Below, piece by piece: positions 9,208 through 18,091 of a stretch of DNA of 64,000 nt. Location: NCBI GenBank assembly GCA_964352675.1, contig CAYGSN010000002.1, positions 1 to 64,000 of the forward strand. The letters are read 5' to 3'. Each line of letters begins with the position of its first letter. Position 1 is the first letter of the stretch. Origin of the DNA: CAYGSN01 sp964352675. GTDB lineage: Bacteria > Pseudomonadota > Alphaproteobacteria > Micavibrionales > Micavibrionaceae. Both the position numbers and the translations under genes were made by a program. Under the pieces are notes generated by a model that searched no databases, was not told the DNA's origin, and worked only from the letters and a program-made list of their open reading frames with translations.

Positions 9208-10592
9208 GTTCTTTTGAAATTTTTCAAACCCTTACAAGCAATGTCTGGATTTATGGAGGTACATTTCTCCTGGTGCTCAGTCTTCTGGTTTTTATCCATG
9301 AATGGGGGCATTACATTGTTGCGCGCTGGTGCGGCGTAAAGGTTGATGTGTTTTCTATCGGCTTTGGGCGGGAGATTTACGGCTTTAACGACAAATCCGG
9401 CACGCGCTGGAAAATATCCATGATCCCGCTGGGTGGTTATGTGAAAATGTTCGGAGATGTTGATCCGGCCAGCGTTCAAAAAGCAGAAGATGTTGAGGAT
9501 GAAGAAACCGGAGAGCTGCGCCCGCTTGATGAGGATGAGCTCCGCTCTGCTTTTTACGCAAAATCTGTGTGGCAGCGCGCGCTCATTGTGTTTGCCGGAC
9601 CAGCCATTAATTATATTTTCGCGATCATTGTCCTGACCGGATTATTTACGTTCAACGGCCAGCCTGTGACGCCACCTGTGACAACCGCAATTGTGGCAGA
9701 ATCCAGCGCCGATAAGGCCGGGTTTCATCCGCATGATTATGTTTTGGCGATTGATGGCGCTCCGATCCGCAGTTTTGAAGACATCCGCCGTGAAATGATG
9801 ATCTCCCTGGACCGCCGCCGCGTTTTTGATGTGCAGCGGGACGGAGAGATTATCGAACTTGTCGCTACGCCGGAAAAAATTGAAACTGAAGACAAATTTG
9901 GATTTAAGCAAAGTCGTGGCCTGCTGGGCGTTATCAGTCCCCGTTATGCGATTGATATTAAGAATATTCTGAAACTCGACGGCCGTGATTTCGAAGGCAA
10001 TCCTGATGGACTGCGCAAGGCGATTTTGGCCAATATGGGTCGAGAAATGTCGGTCGAGGTTAAAGAGGGCGACGATGCCCGTTCGTATACTATTCGTCCG
10101 GTGGAGCAGCAAAATCCGGGGTTGGGCGATACGCAGAGTGACGATTACAACATTCTGTATATTGCAGATCAGGATGGACGTATTTTCGTGCAATACAATG
10201 TGCTGGAGGCTTTTGCAAAGTCTATCGAGGAATCCGTTAATATAACAGTGAGTACGATTGAAGCCATCAGCCAGATGATCACCGGGACGCGCAGTGCGAC
10301 CGAACTGGGCGGCATTATCCGCATTGGCGCACTGGCTGGCGATATGGCGCAGCAGGGAATTATCGCCCTTGTCCTGTTTATGGCATTATTGTCCATCAAT
10401 CTGGGGCTTATCAACCTGTTTCCTATTCCGCTTCTTGATGGCGGGCATCTGGTGTTTTATGCCTTTGAAGCCGTGCGCGGAAAGCCTGTCTCCGACAGGG
10501 TGCAGGAATATGCCTTCCGCCTGGGTTTGGCCTTTCTGGTCGGGGTGATGGTGTTTGCCAATCTCAACGATATCATGCAGCTGATTTTATAA
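9204..10592 (+). CDS. rseP: Site-2 zinc metalloprotease RseP
   Basis: Intramembrane protease (M50B) that cleaves transmembrane segments such as anti-sigma factors and signal peptide remnants. The zinc motif HEWGH lies in the first membrane helix (VFIHEWGHYIVARW, near residue 33), and the third ligand is in LLDGGHLVFYAFEA near the C-terminus. A periplasmic PDZ domain spans about residues 160-220, and a degenerate second one follows. At 462 residues it is longer than many alphaproteobacterial homologues. Starts by ATGA overlap with dxr; a hairpin follows its stop. Confidence 0.96.
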   Translation: MSSFEIFQTLTSNVWIYGGTFLLVLSLLVFIHEWGHYIVARWCGVKVDVFSIGFGREIYGFNDKSGTRWKISMIPLGGYVKMFGDVDPASVQKAEDVEDEETGELRPLDEDELRSAFYAKSVWQRALIVFAGPAINYIFAIIVLTGLFTFNGQPVTPPVTTAIVAESSADKAGFHPHDYVLAIDGAPIRSFEDIRREMMISLDRRRVFDVQRDGEIIELVATPEKIETEDKFGFKQSRGLLGVISPRYAIDIKNILKLDGRDFEGNPDGLRKAILANMGREMSVEVKEGDDARSYTIRPVEQQNPGLGDTQSDDYNILYIADQDGRIFVQYNVLEAFAKSIEESVNITVSTIEAISQMITGTRSATELGGIIRIGALAGDMAQQGIIALVLFMALLSINLGLINLFPIPLLDGGHLVFYAFEAVRGKPVSDRVQEYAFRLGLAFLVGVMVFANLNDIMQLIL

Positions 10593-10618
10593 ACGTTTCA
10601 GTTGATTAATATTTCGGG

Positions 10619-10641
10619 CCTGCCGGAGCAACTTCGGCAGG
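10619..10641 (+). terminator. Probable terminator after rseP
   Basis: Perfect 7-bp stem CCTGCCG (10619-10625) and CGGCAGG (10635-10641) with a 9-base loop, followed by ATTTTGTTATGTT. The T-rich stretch is interrupted. It lies in a 206-base spacer that otherwise must contain the bamA promoter, though I cannot assign one securely. Confidence 0.55.
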
Positions 10642-10798
10642 ATTTTGTTATGTTATTGCTATCGACAAGGTCTGGTGCGAATAGGCTGAATCATGATAGT
10701 TTATGGGGTGACATTTCGGTTTAAACCCGCTATTAATTCCTTTTTGGGCCTGTGCCCGCCTTAAAAAAATACAACAATAATAAACGGATAAAAGTTAT

Positions 10799-13063
10799 AT
10801 GCAGACCCAAAGGCTCTTGATTTTCCTTCTCATACTGATTGTTTGTCTCCCGCTTTCTGCGCAGGCGCAGGAGATGATCCGTCAGATCAGGGTTGAGGGG
10901 GCGGAGCGGATAGAGCCGCAGACAATTTTGTCTTATATGGACCTGTCCGTGGGGGATACTGTGACTCGTCCGAATTTGGATCAAACTCTGAAAACACTGT
11001 TTTCGACCGGTTTGTTTGCTGATGTGGCCTTGCGCCAAGAGGGTAGCGTTTTGATTGTCAACGTGGTCGAGAATCCGATTATCAATAAAATTGCGTTTGA
11101 GGGTAACGACGAGATCGAAGATGCTGAGCTGCTGAGCGAGATTCAGATGCGCCCACGTCAGGTTTTTACGCGAACAAAGGTCCAGTCCGATGTGAGCCGC
11201 CTGTTCCAGATTTATCGCCGTAACGGCCGCTTTTCGGTTAATATTGAACCAAAGGTTATCAAGCTGGATCAGAACCGCGTCAATCTGGTTTTTGAAATTA
11301 CCGAAGGTGAAATTACGACCGTAAAAAGTATCCGCTTTATCGGTAACAAGCGCTTTAGTGATGACCAGCTGCGCGGCGAAATCGTTACGAAGGAAGTTGC
11401 ATGGTATCGCTTTTACAGCTCTGATGATCGGTACGACCCTGATAAGCTGGCCTTCGATCAGGAGCTTCTGCGGCGTTTTTATCTTAAGGAAGGTTATGCG
11501 GATTTCCGCTTGCTCTCCGCTGTGGCTGAGCTGTCCAGTGCCCGGGAGCATTTCTTTATCACCTTCACCGTAGAAGAGGGCGAGCGCTATAAAGTAGGCG
11601 ATATAAAGATTGATGCGCGTCTGCGCAATTTTGACCCTGCCCCGCTTTACGAGAAGATCAATTTCGCGTCCGGTGACTGGTATAATTCGGACATGGTACA
11701 GGAAAGCGTGGATGCGCTGACCGATGCTCTGGGCGACCTTCAGTACGCATTCGTAAGTGTGCGTCCGGAGACGAACCGCCAGCGCGAGGGTAATCTGATT
11801 GATATAACATTCGTGATTGACGAAACGCCGCGCGTTTTCGTCGAGCGTATTGATATTAACGGAAACGTCCGTACGCTAGATAAGGTTATACGCCGTGAGA
11901 TATTGATGGTGGAGGGCGACCCGTTTAACCGATCAAAACTTGCTCGCTCCGAACAGCGCATACGCGACCTGAACTTCTTTGAAAATGTGAAGGTGGATGT
12001 CAAGCCTGGTTCCACACCGGATAAAACTGTTATTGATGTTGATGTGACAGAAAAATCCACTGGAGAGCTTTCAATCGGTGCCGGATTCTCGACCAGTGAT
12101 GGTCCTTTGGCGGACTTCCGTATCAGGGAGAGAAATCTTCTGGGTAAAGGACAGCAACTGGCTTTGGGAGCTGTTATCGCTGGGGAGCGGACAGAATTTG
12201 ACCTTGGATTTACGGAGCCGTATTTCCTGGACCGTGACTTATCTGCCGGGTTCGATATCTTCCACAGTACCCGTGATTTGCAGGACGAAAGCTCATTCGA
12301 CCAGCGCCGGACTGGTGGTGGTGTACGATTTGGGTATCCGCTATCCGAACGCTGGCGCCAGACTTTCGGCTATCGTTATGAGCGCAATGAGATTACGGAT
12401 GTTCAGTCCAATGCCTCCCGCTTTGTATTGGATCAGCAGGGGCAGCGCGACACGTCTGCGTTATCTCAGCGCCTTACCTATGACGGACGTGACAGCTCTT
12501 TGTTTCCGACAGATGGTATTTATTATTGGTTGGATGCCGAAGTGGCAGGGCTTGGTGGTGATGCCAAATATGTCTCCGGACGGACTGGGGCCTCTTATTA
12601 CTATCCGATCGCTGATCAGTGGGTGTTTAACCTTTTGGGCGAGGTCGGCGCGATTGAGGCGTATGGCGATGAGAACATTAATATCAATGAGCGTTTCTTC
12701 CTTGGCGGCAGCACGCTACGTGGGTTCGAGCAGGCCGGTATCGGTCCACGTGATGAAAGCACACGCGATTCCCTGGGCGGGAATTACTTCTATCGAGGCT
12801 CTTCCGAGCTGACCATGCCTGTTGGCCTGCCTGAGGAACTGGGCGTTGCCGGTCACCTGTTCTCTGATTTTGGGACGGTCACGGAAATTGACAATGATGG
12901 ACCAGGTGTTCTTGATGAATCTTCTGTGCGTGTTACTATCGGTGCGGGTTTATCCTGGCGCTCTCCTTTTGGACCGTTGCGTGTAGATTTTGCAACCCCG
13001 ATCGTTAGTGAGGATTTTGATCAGGAAGAAAGTTTCAGATTTGATTTTGGAACCCGGTTCTAA
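10799..13063 (+). CDS. bamA: Outer membrane protein assembly factor BamA
   Basis: Essential Omp85 insertase of the BAM complex. A signal peptide (QRLLIFLLILIVCLPLSAQA) precedes five POTRA domains (roughly residues 25-345 plus the linker) and a 16-strand beta-barrel. The barrel ends with FRFDFGTRF, the expected terminal aromatic. Lid-loop and barrel motifs such as the segment ending GGSTLRGFEQAGIGPR (VRGF/Y-type) are visible. Length 754 residues. It lies with rseP upstream and skp downstream, the standard alphaproteobacterial layout for outer membrane biogenesis. Confidence 0.98.
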   Translation: MQTQRLLIFLLILIVCLPLSAQAQEMIRQIRVEGAERIEPQTILSYMDLSVGDTVTRPNLDQTLKTLFSTGLFADVALRQEGSVLIVNVVENPIINKIAFEGNDEIEDAELLSEIQMRPRQVFTRTKVQSDVSRLFQIYRRNGRFSVNIEPKVIKLDQNRVNLVFEITEGEITTVKSIRFIGNKRFSDDQLRGEIVTKEVAWYRFYSSDDRYDPDKLAFDQELLRRFYLKEGYADFRLLSAVAELSSAREHFFITFTVEEGERYKVGDIKIDARLRNFDPAPLYEKINFASGDWYNSDMVQESVDALTDALGDLQYAFVSVRPETNRQREGNLIDITFVIDETPRVFVERIDINGNVRTLDKVIRREILMVEGDPFNRSKLARSEQRIRDLNFFENVKVDVKPGSTPDKTVIDVDVTEKSTGELSIGAGFSTSDGPLADFRIRERNLLGKGQQLALGAVIAGERTEFDLGFTEPYFLDRDLSAGFDIFHSTRDLQDESSFDQRRTGGGVRFGYPLSERWRQTFGYRYERNEITDVQSNASRFVLDQQGQRDTSALSQRLTYDGRDSSLFPTDGIYYWLDAEVAGLGGDAKYVSGRTGASYYYPIADQWVFNLLGEVGAIEAYGDENININERFFLGGSTLRGFEQAGIGPRDESTRDSLGGNYFYRGSSELTMPVGLPEELGVAGHLFSDFGTVTEIDNDGPGVLDESSVRVTIGAGLSWRSPFGPLRVDFATPIVSEDFDQEESFRFDFGTRF

Positions 13064-13108
13064 TCTGCTACAACACATTCATTCGAATAGAACAAAGGAA
13101 AGCTTGAT

Positions 13109-13642
13109 ATGCGCTATTTTCTATTGATCCTATCTCTGTCTGTTTTTATGGTCCTTCCTCTTGCTTCGGCAAAGGCAGAGCTCAGCATCGCCGTTGTTGA
13201 TGTGCAGCGTTTGCTCAATGAATCAAAGGCTGCGAAGGACATTCAGAAACAGCTTCAGAGCACGCGGGAGAAATTCCTGAATGAACTCTCAAAAGAGGAA
13301 CAAGGTCTGCGCGACAAGGAAAAGGCTCTTCTGGAAGAGCGTGCCAATCTTTCTCAGGAAGAATTTGTAAAAAAGCGTCAGGAATTTGAGCGCAACCTCC
13401 TTGAAACCCGAAAATCTGCTCAGACAAAAAAACGTGATCTGGAGCAGGCCTCCGCCAAAGCTCTGCAAAAGCTGCGCGGGGAAATTGTGAAAGTGGTAGA
13501 AGAGATTGCAAAAGAGAAGGAATATTCCCTGGTTATTTCCCAGCAGGATGTCGTTCTTGGCGAAAAGGAACTTAATATCACTGAGGAAACACTGAAACGC
13601 CTTGATAAGGCTGTCCAATCCATTGCGGTGGATGTGAAGTAA
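13109..13642 (+). CDS. skp: Periplasmic chaperone Skp/OmpH
   Basis: Holds unfolded outer membrane proteins on their way to BamA. The N-terminal signal peptide ends near LASAKAE, and the mature part begins SIAVVDVQRLLNES. A long charged coiled coil (about residues 40-135, Lys/Glu/Gln-rich) forms the tentacles of the trimer. Length 177 residues. AAAGGAAAG precedes the start. Lies between bamA and lpxD as in most proteobacteria. Confidence 0.95.
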   Translation: MRYFLLILSLSVFMVLPLASAKAELSIAVVDVQRLLNESKAAKDIQKQLQSTREKFLNELSKEEQGLRDKEKALLEERANLSQEEFVKKRQEFERNLLETRKSAQTKKRDLEQASAKALQKLRGEIVKVVEEIAKEKEYSLVISQQDVVLGEKELNITEETLKRLDKAVQSIAVDVK

Positions 13643-13657
13643 AAGGAATGCGGTCTT

Positions 13658-14683
13658 ATGCCCGATCCGCGCTTTTTCAAAAAGACGCAAAGTTTTACTC
13701 TTTCGGAAATTGCTGATTCTTGCGATGCCCAAATTGTAGAAGGCGGCAATCCTGATTTCCGGGTTGAAGATGTGGCTTCCCTCGACAGCGCCGGTGCATC
13801 AGATTTAACCTTTCTCGATAATGTGAAATACAAAGATCAGTTCCGTATTACAAAGGCCGGAGCCTGTTTTGTTGATAAGAAAGTGGTGCAAGATGCCCCA
13901 AAGGGGATGAATCTTCTGGTGTCAGACACCCCTTATAAATCGTATGCGTTGGCGGCACAAAAATTTTATCCGCAAGATATGCCGTCGGAAGATATCTCTG
14001 CGCAGGCCCACATTGACCCTGCGGCGCAGATTGGTCCGGGTTGTGTTATCGAGGCCGGGGTGGTTGTTAAATCCGGCGCAAAGATAGGCAAGCAATGCTG
14101 GATCGAGGCCGGAGCGATTGTGGAGCAGAATGTAGAAATCGGCAGCTATTGCCGGATTGGTTCCAACTCCAGCATATCGCATGCGCTCATCGGGGATTAT
14201 GTGCACCTGTATCCTGGTGTGCGCATCGGCCAGGACGGGTTTGGTTTTGCAATTGATCCTAAGGGCTTTGTTAAAGTGCCACAGCTTGGCCGCGTGATTA
14301 TCGGGGATCATGTTGAAATTGGAGCCAATGCATGTATCGACAGGGGTTCCGGGCCGGATACGGTGATCGGGCAGGGGACCTGGATCGATAACCTGGTGCA
14401 AATAGGGCACAATGTTAAAGTCGGTAAAGGCTGTGTCCTCGTTGCGCAAGTTGGGATTTCCGGCAGCACAGTTATCGAGGACTATGTGGTTATTGGTGGG
14501 CAGGCCGGCGTGGCTGGGCATCTGAACATTGGAAAAGGCGCGCGGATTGGTGCGAAGACCGGCGTAATGAAGAATATTCCCGCCGGTGAAGATCATATTG
14601 GATTCCCCAGTATGCCCAGCCGTGATTTCATGCGGCAGGTTGCAACATTAAAACGCTTGATAAAGAAGGAAAAAACCTCTTAA
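13658..14683 (+). CDS. lpxD: UDP-3-O-acylglucosamine N-acyltransferase
   Basis: Third step of lipid A synthesis. An N-terminal uridine-binding domain (about residues 1-100) is followed by left-handed beta-helix hexapeptide repeats (for example IGPGCVIEAGVVVKSGAKIG and IGDHVEIGANACIDRGS). The catalytic histidine is in LVQIGHNVKVGKGCVLVAQVG. A short C-terminal helix follows. Length 341 residues. Sixteen bases after skp. Confidence 0.97.
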   Translation: MPDPRFFKKTQSFTLSEIADSCDAQIVEGGNPDFRVEDVASLDSAGASDLTFLDNVKYKDQFRITKAGACFVDKKVVQDAPKGMNLLVSDTPYKSYALAAQKFYPQDMPSEDISAQAHIDPAAQIGPGCVIEAGVVVKSGAKIGKQCWIEAGAIVEQNVEIGSYCRIGSNSSISHALIGDYVHLYPGVRIGQDGFGFAIDPKGFVKVPQLGRVIIGDHVEIGANACIDRGSGPDTVIGQGTWIDNLVQIGHNVKVGKGCVLVAQVGISGSTVIEDYVVIGGQAGVAGHLNIGKGARIGAKTGVMKNIPAGEDHIGFPSMPSRDFMRQVATLKRLIKKEKTS

Positions 14684-14714
14684 TTCAAAAATAGAAACAG
14701 GTTATAACATCACA

Positions 14715-15182
14715 ATGAGCAAAGAAGACTCCAATAATAACACGATAGACATTAACCGGATCATGCAGATGATACCGCACCGCTATCCGATTCTGCTTGT
14801 GGATCGGATTATTGAGCATGTTCGCGGAGAAAGCGCTGTTGGCCTTAAGAATGTCACGATGAACGAGCCGCATTTTATGGGGCATTTCCCAGGTTTTCCC
14901 GTGATGCCGGGAGTTTTGATTGTTGAGTCAATGGCGCAGACGGCTGGCCTGGTTGTTGTTGAGGCTTTGGGCAAGGAGGCCGAGGGCAAAGTTGTCTATT
15001 TCATGACCATCGATAATGCCCGCTTCCGCCGCCCTGTGGTGCCGGGCGATGCAATGCATGTCCATGTAACAAAGCAACAATCACGCGGCATGGTCTGGAA
15101 ATTCAAGGGTGAGGCGATCGTGGACGGTAAGGTTTGCGCCGAAGCCACGTTCAGCGCCATGATTACAGATAAAGAGCCATAG
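14715..15182 (+). CDS. fabZ: 3-hydroxyacyl-ACP dehydratase FabZ
   Basis: Hot-dog-fold dehydratase of fatty acid elongation that competes with LpxA/LpxD for 3-hydroxyacyl-ACP. The catalytic histidine is in HFMGHFPGFPVMPGVL and the glutamate in IVESMAQTAG. Length 155 residues. Its place between lpxD and lpxA is conserved and balances fatty acid against lipid A production. Confidence 0.98.
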   Translation: MSKEDSNNNTIDINRIMQMIPHRYPILLVDRIIEHVRGESAVGLKNVTMNEPHFMGHFPGFPVMPGVLIVESMAQTAGLVVVEALGKEAEGKVVYFMTIDNARFRRPVVPGDAMHVHVTKQQSRGMVWKFKGEAIVDGKVCAEATFSAMITDKEP

Positions 15183-15261
15183 GCAGGGCCGGGTTTTTGT
15201 AACGCGCTGCAATAAAGCGTGATTTGTTCCTGTCCCCCTCCAACTGTATCTTTGTTAGGTT

Positions 15262-16065
15262 ATGTCCACAAAAAATATTCACCCCACCGCTATTATTGAA
15301 GATGGAGCGCGAGTTCCAGCCAGTGTCAAAATCGGTCCGTATTGTGTTATCGGTCCGCATGTATCGCTGGGCGAGAACGTCGAGCTGAAGTCTCATGTTG
15401 TGATTGAGGGGCACACCGAAATCGGCGATGGCACAGTGATTTATCCTTTTGCCTCCATTGGAGGCGCGCCGCAGGATCTAAAGTTTGAGGGCGAGGAGTC
15501 CCGCCTTATCATCGGCAAAAACAATACCATACGCGAACATGTAACCATGAATCCTGGCACAAAGGGTGACAGGCTGGAAACCGTGATCGGCGATAATGGA
15601 CTGTTCATGATGGCCTGCCATGTCGCGCATGACTGCCGTATCGGTAATAACGTCATTATGGCGAATAATGCCACGCTGGGCGGCCATGTCCATGTTGGTG
15701 ACCATGTTGTCATTGGCGGGTTGGCTGCTGTGCATCAGTTTATCCGCATTGGTGATCACGCGATTATTGGAGGTATGTCGGGCGTGGAGAGCGACATCAT
15801 TCCTTTTGGCCGTGTTAAGGGTGAGCGGGCATTTCTGGCCGGTCTGAACCTTGTTGGGCTGGAGCGCCGTGGCTTTTCCAAGGACGATATCCGCGATCTG
15901 CAAAAAGCTTATAACCGGCTTTTTGATGAGGAAGGAACCCTTGAAAACCGGCTGGCAGACGTAGAAAATAACTATAAGGACAATGAAACGGTCAGCAAAA
16001 TTTTGCAATTCGCCAAGGAAAAGACAAGATTCCCGCTATGCCAGCCTCAAAGAAAAACCGCGTAA
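15262..16065 (+). CDS. lpxA: UDP-N-acetylglucosamine acyltransferase
   Basis: First committed step of lipid A synthesis. Hexapeptide-repeat beta-helix from about residue 8 to 190, opening with IHPTAIIEDGARVPASVKIG. The catalytic histidine is in MACHVAHDCRIGNNVIMAN. A C-terminal helical domain includes GLERRGFSKDDIRDL. Length 267 residues. The last 28 bases overlap the start of lpxI. Confidence 0.98.
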   Translation: MSTKNIHPTAIIEDGARVPASVKIGPYCVIGPHVSLGENVELKSHVVIEGHTEIGDGTVIYPFASIGGAPQDLKFEGEESRLIIGKNNTIREHVTMNPGTKGDRLETVIGDNGLFMMACHVAHDCRIGNNVIMANNATLGGHVHVGDHVVIGGLAAVHQFIRIGDHAIIGGMSGVESDIIPFGRVKGERAFLAGLNLVGLERRGFSKDDIRDLQKAYNRLFDEEGTLENRLADVENNYKDNETVSKILQFAKEKTRFPLCQPQRKTA

Positions 16066-16916
16066 ACACAGCAGCAAGCGCCCCTGAAATTGACCAGCTC
16101 GGCATTCTGGCGGGCGGTGGCGGGCTTCCCTTCCGGCTTGTTGATGCTTGTGAAGAAAAGGGTATCCAGCCCTTTATTGTCGCCTTTGAGGGGCAGGCTG
16201 ACCCGTCTCTGACCGCGGGCCATCAGCATATGTGGGCACGGATGGGCGCGGCGGGAAAGGTGATGAACACCCTTAAATCCCACAATATTCGTGATATAGT
16301 TTTGATTGGCTCTATCCGCCGTCCGACTTTGGCGGAGCTAACTCCGGATTTAAAGGCGACGGAATTCTTTGCCCGTATCGGGTGGAAGGCCCTGGGTGAT
16401 AATGATCTTCTCGGTGCCCTTCGGAAAACGCTTGAGGAAGAGGGGTTCCGCGTTCACGGCGTTCACAAATTTGCCGAAGATCTTTTGATGGATGAAGGGC
16501 CGATCGGCAAGTACAGGCCAAAAAAGGGCGACTGGGTCGATATAGAGCGCGCGGTTGAGGTGTCTATAGTGCTGGGTACTCTGGATATTGGTCAGTCTGT
16601 AATCGTACAGGAGGGCATCGTCCTGGGGGTGGAGGCAATTGAGGGCACGGATGAGTTGATGAAGCGCTGTAAAGGGCTAAAGAGAAAAGGGCGCGGCGGA
16701 GTGCTTGTAAAAACCTGCAAACCACAACAGGACCGGGATCTGGACCTGCCGACCATCGGCCCGGAAACCGTCAGGAATGCGGTGGCCTTGGGGTTATCCG
16801 GTATTGCGCTTCACGCCGGGGAAAGTCTGGTGATCGACTCGGAGGATGTTGTGAAACTTGCCGATAAGCATAAAATGTTTGTGATCGGGATCGATCCGGT
16901 CGACTATATCTCATGA
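16038..16916 (+). CDS. lpxI: UDP-2,3-diacylglucosamine pyrophosphatase, LpxI type
   Basis: Cleaves UDP-2,3-diacylglucosamine to lipid X, replacing the unrelated LpxH of enterobacteria. Family features are the start LGILAGGGGLPFRLVDAC, the segment IRDIVLIGSIRRPTL, DLGALR-type turns, and the C-terminal GESLVIDSEDVVKLADKH. Length 292 residues. Overlaps lpxA by 28 bases in another frame and lpxB by 4 (ATGA). LpxI use agrees with an alphaproteobacterial host. Confidence 0.94.
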   Translation: MPASKKNRVNTAASAPEIDQLGILAGGGGLPFRLVDACEEKGIQPFIVAFEGQADPSLTAGHQHMWARMGAAGKVMNTLKSHNIRDIVLIGSIRRPTLAELTPDLKATEFFARIGWKALGDNDLLGALRKTLEEEGFRVHGVHKFAEDLLMDEGPIGKYRPKKGDWVDIERAVEVSIVLGTLDIGQSVIVQEGIVLGVEAIEGTDELMKRCKGLKRKGRGGVLVKTCKPQQDRDLDLPTIGPETVRNAVALGLSGIALHAGESLVIDSEDVVKLADKHKMFVIGIDPVDYIS

Positions 16917-18091
16917 GCAAGACAATCTTTTTTATTGCCGGTGAATCTTCGGGCGATGCTCTGGGCGCACCGTTGATTAAGGCAATCAGGGAAAGAGCAG
17001 GAGAGCCGATAGAGGTGATCGGTATTGGCGGGCCGTTAATGGAAGCGCAGGGGCTTCAGTCCCTTTTGCCGATGGACGAGCTTTGCATCATGGGGATATG
17101 GGAGGTGCTGATGCAGCTTCCGCGCCTGCTACACATGATTAACGGCGTAGTGGAAGAGATTGAGGCCGCGCAGCCGGACATTGTGGTAACGATCGACCTG
17201 CCGGATTTTAATTTCCAGGTGGGCTCACGTCTCAAAAAGCGTGGAATATTCAAAGGAAAAATTATTCATTACGTCGCCCCAACGGTCTGGGCCTGGCGTC
17301 CGGGGCGGGCGAAAAAAGTGGCGCAATTCTTGGACGGTATTATGTGTCTGTTCCCGTTTGAGCCTGAGCATTTTGAAAAAGAAGGCTTAAAGGCTGAGTT
17401 CGTCGGCCATCCTCTGATCCAAACGCCCCCCGATGCGGGCGATAGCGCCAGGTTCCGTGAGATGTATGACATTCGCAGCGATGATGTCGTGTGCGGCATT
17501 TTCTTTGGTAGCCGCGCTTCGGAGCTCAAGGGTATGGGGCAGGTTCTAAAGGACAGTGCGATATTGCTGCATGACCAGTTTCCCAGCATCAAGTTCGTTG
17601 TGCCGACCTTGCCACATCTTGAATATGACGTGCTGCATTTGCTGGAAGGGTTTGATGCGCCGGTCTCGGTAATTTCAGATCCGGATTTAAAACAAGATGC
17701 GATTGCGGCTTGCAATGCGGCGGTGGCGGTGTCCGGCACTGTCGGGTTGGAGCTGGCGTATCACGGTATTCCGCATTTGATTGCCTATAAGGCGCATCCG
17801 ATAACCTGGGAAATCGTTAGGCGCCTGGTGAAGGTAAAATACGCGCATCTGGCCAATATTCTGCTGGATGAAGAGGTTATTTCTGAATATCTCCAACTGC
17901 GTTGCCAACCCCTGCCGATTTCAAAGGCGTTGATCCGCCTGATCCGGTTTGAGGATGAGCGGGCCAGACAGCTGGAGAAAACGGAAAAGCTGCAGTCGCT
18001 TTTGGGAAGAGGTCACAAAAGAACCCCATCTGAAAAGGCGGCTGATTTTATCCTTCAGAAAACAGGGAAGGCTCAGGCTAGCGGTTTTTAG
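16913..18091 (+). CDS. lpxB: Lipid A disaccharide synthase
   Basis: GT-B glycosyltransferase (GT19) joining lipid X to UDP-diacylglucosamine. The N-terminal IAGESSGDALGAPLIKAI, the IDLPDFNFQ segment and HYVAPTVWAWRPGRAKK are diagnostic. The nucleotide-binding C-domain has SGTVGLELAYHGIPHLIAYK. Length 392 residues. Last gene of the plus-strand envelope block; its TAG shares the bases TTAG with the gltA stop on the other strand. Confidence 0.97.
   Translation: MSKTIFFIAGESSGDALGAPLIKAIRERAGEPIEVIGIGGPLMEAQGLQSLLPMDELCIMGIWEVLMQLPRLLHMINGVVEEIEAAQPDIVVTIDLPDFNFQVGSRLKKRGIFKGKIIHYVAPTVWAWRPGRAKKVAQFLDGIMCLFPFEPEHFEKEGLKAEFVGHPLIQTPPDAGDSARFREMYDIRSDDVVCGIFFGSRASELKGMGQVLKDSAILLHDQFPSIKFVVPTLPHLEYDVLHLLEGFDAPVSVISDPDLKQDAIAACNAAVAVSGTVGLELAYHGIPHLIAYKAHPITWEIVRRLVKVKYAHLANILLDEEVISEYLQLRCQPLPISKALIRLIRFEDERARQLEKTEKLQSLLGRGHKRTPSEKAADFILQKTGKAQASGF

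Noticed and set aside
8350..10193. Minus-strand open frames of 180-190 codons over dxr and rseP
   Set aside because: Antisense to well-supported genes, with His/Arg/Asn-rich composition typical of shadow frames.
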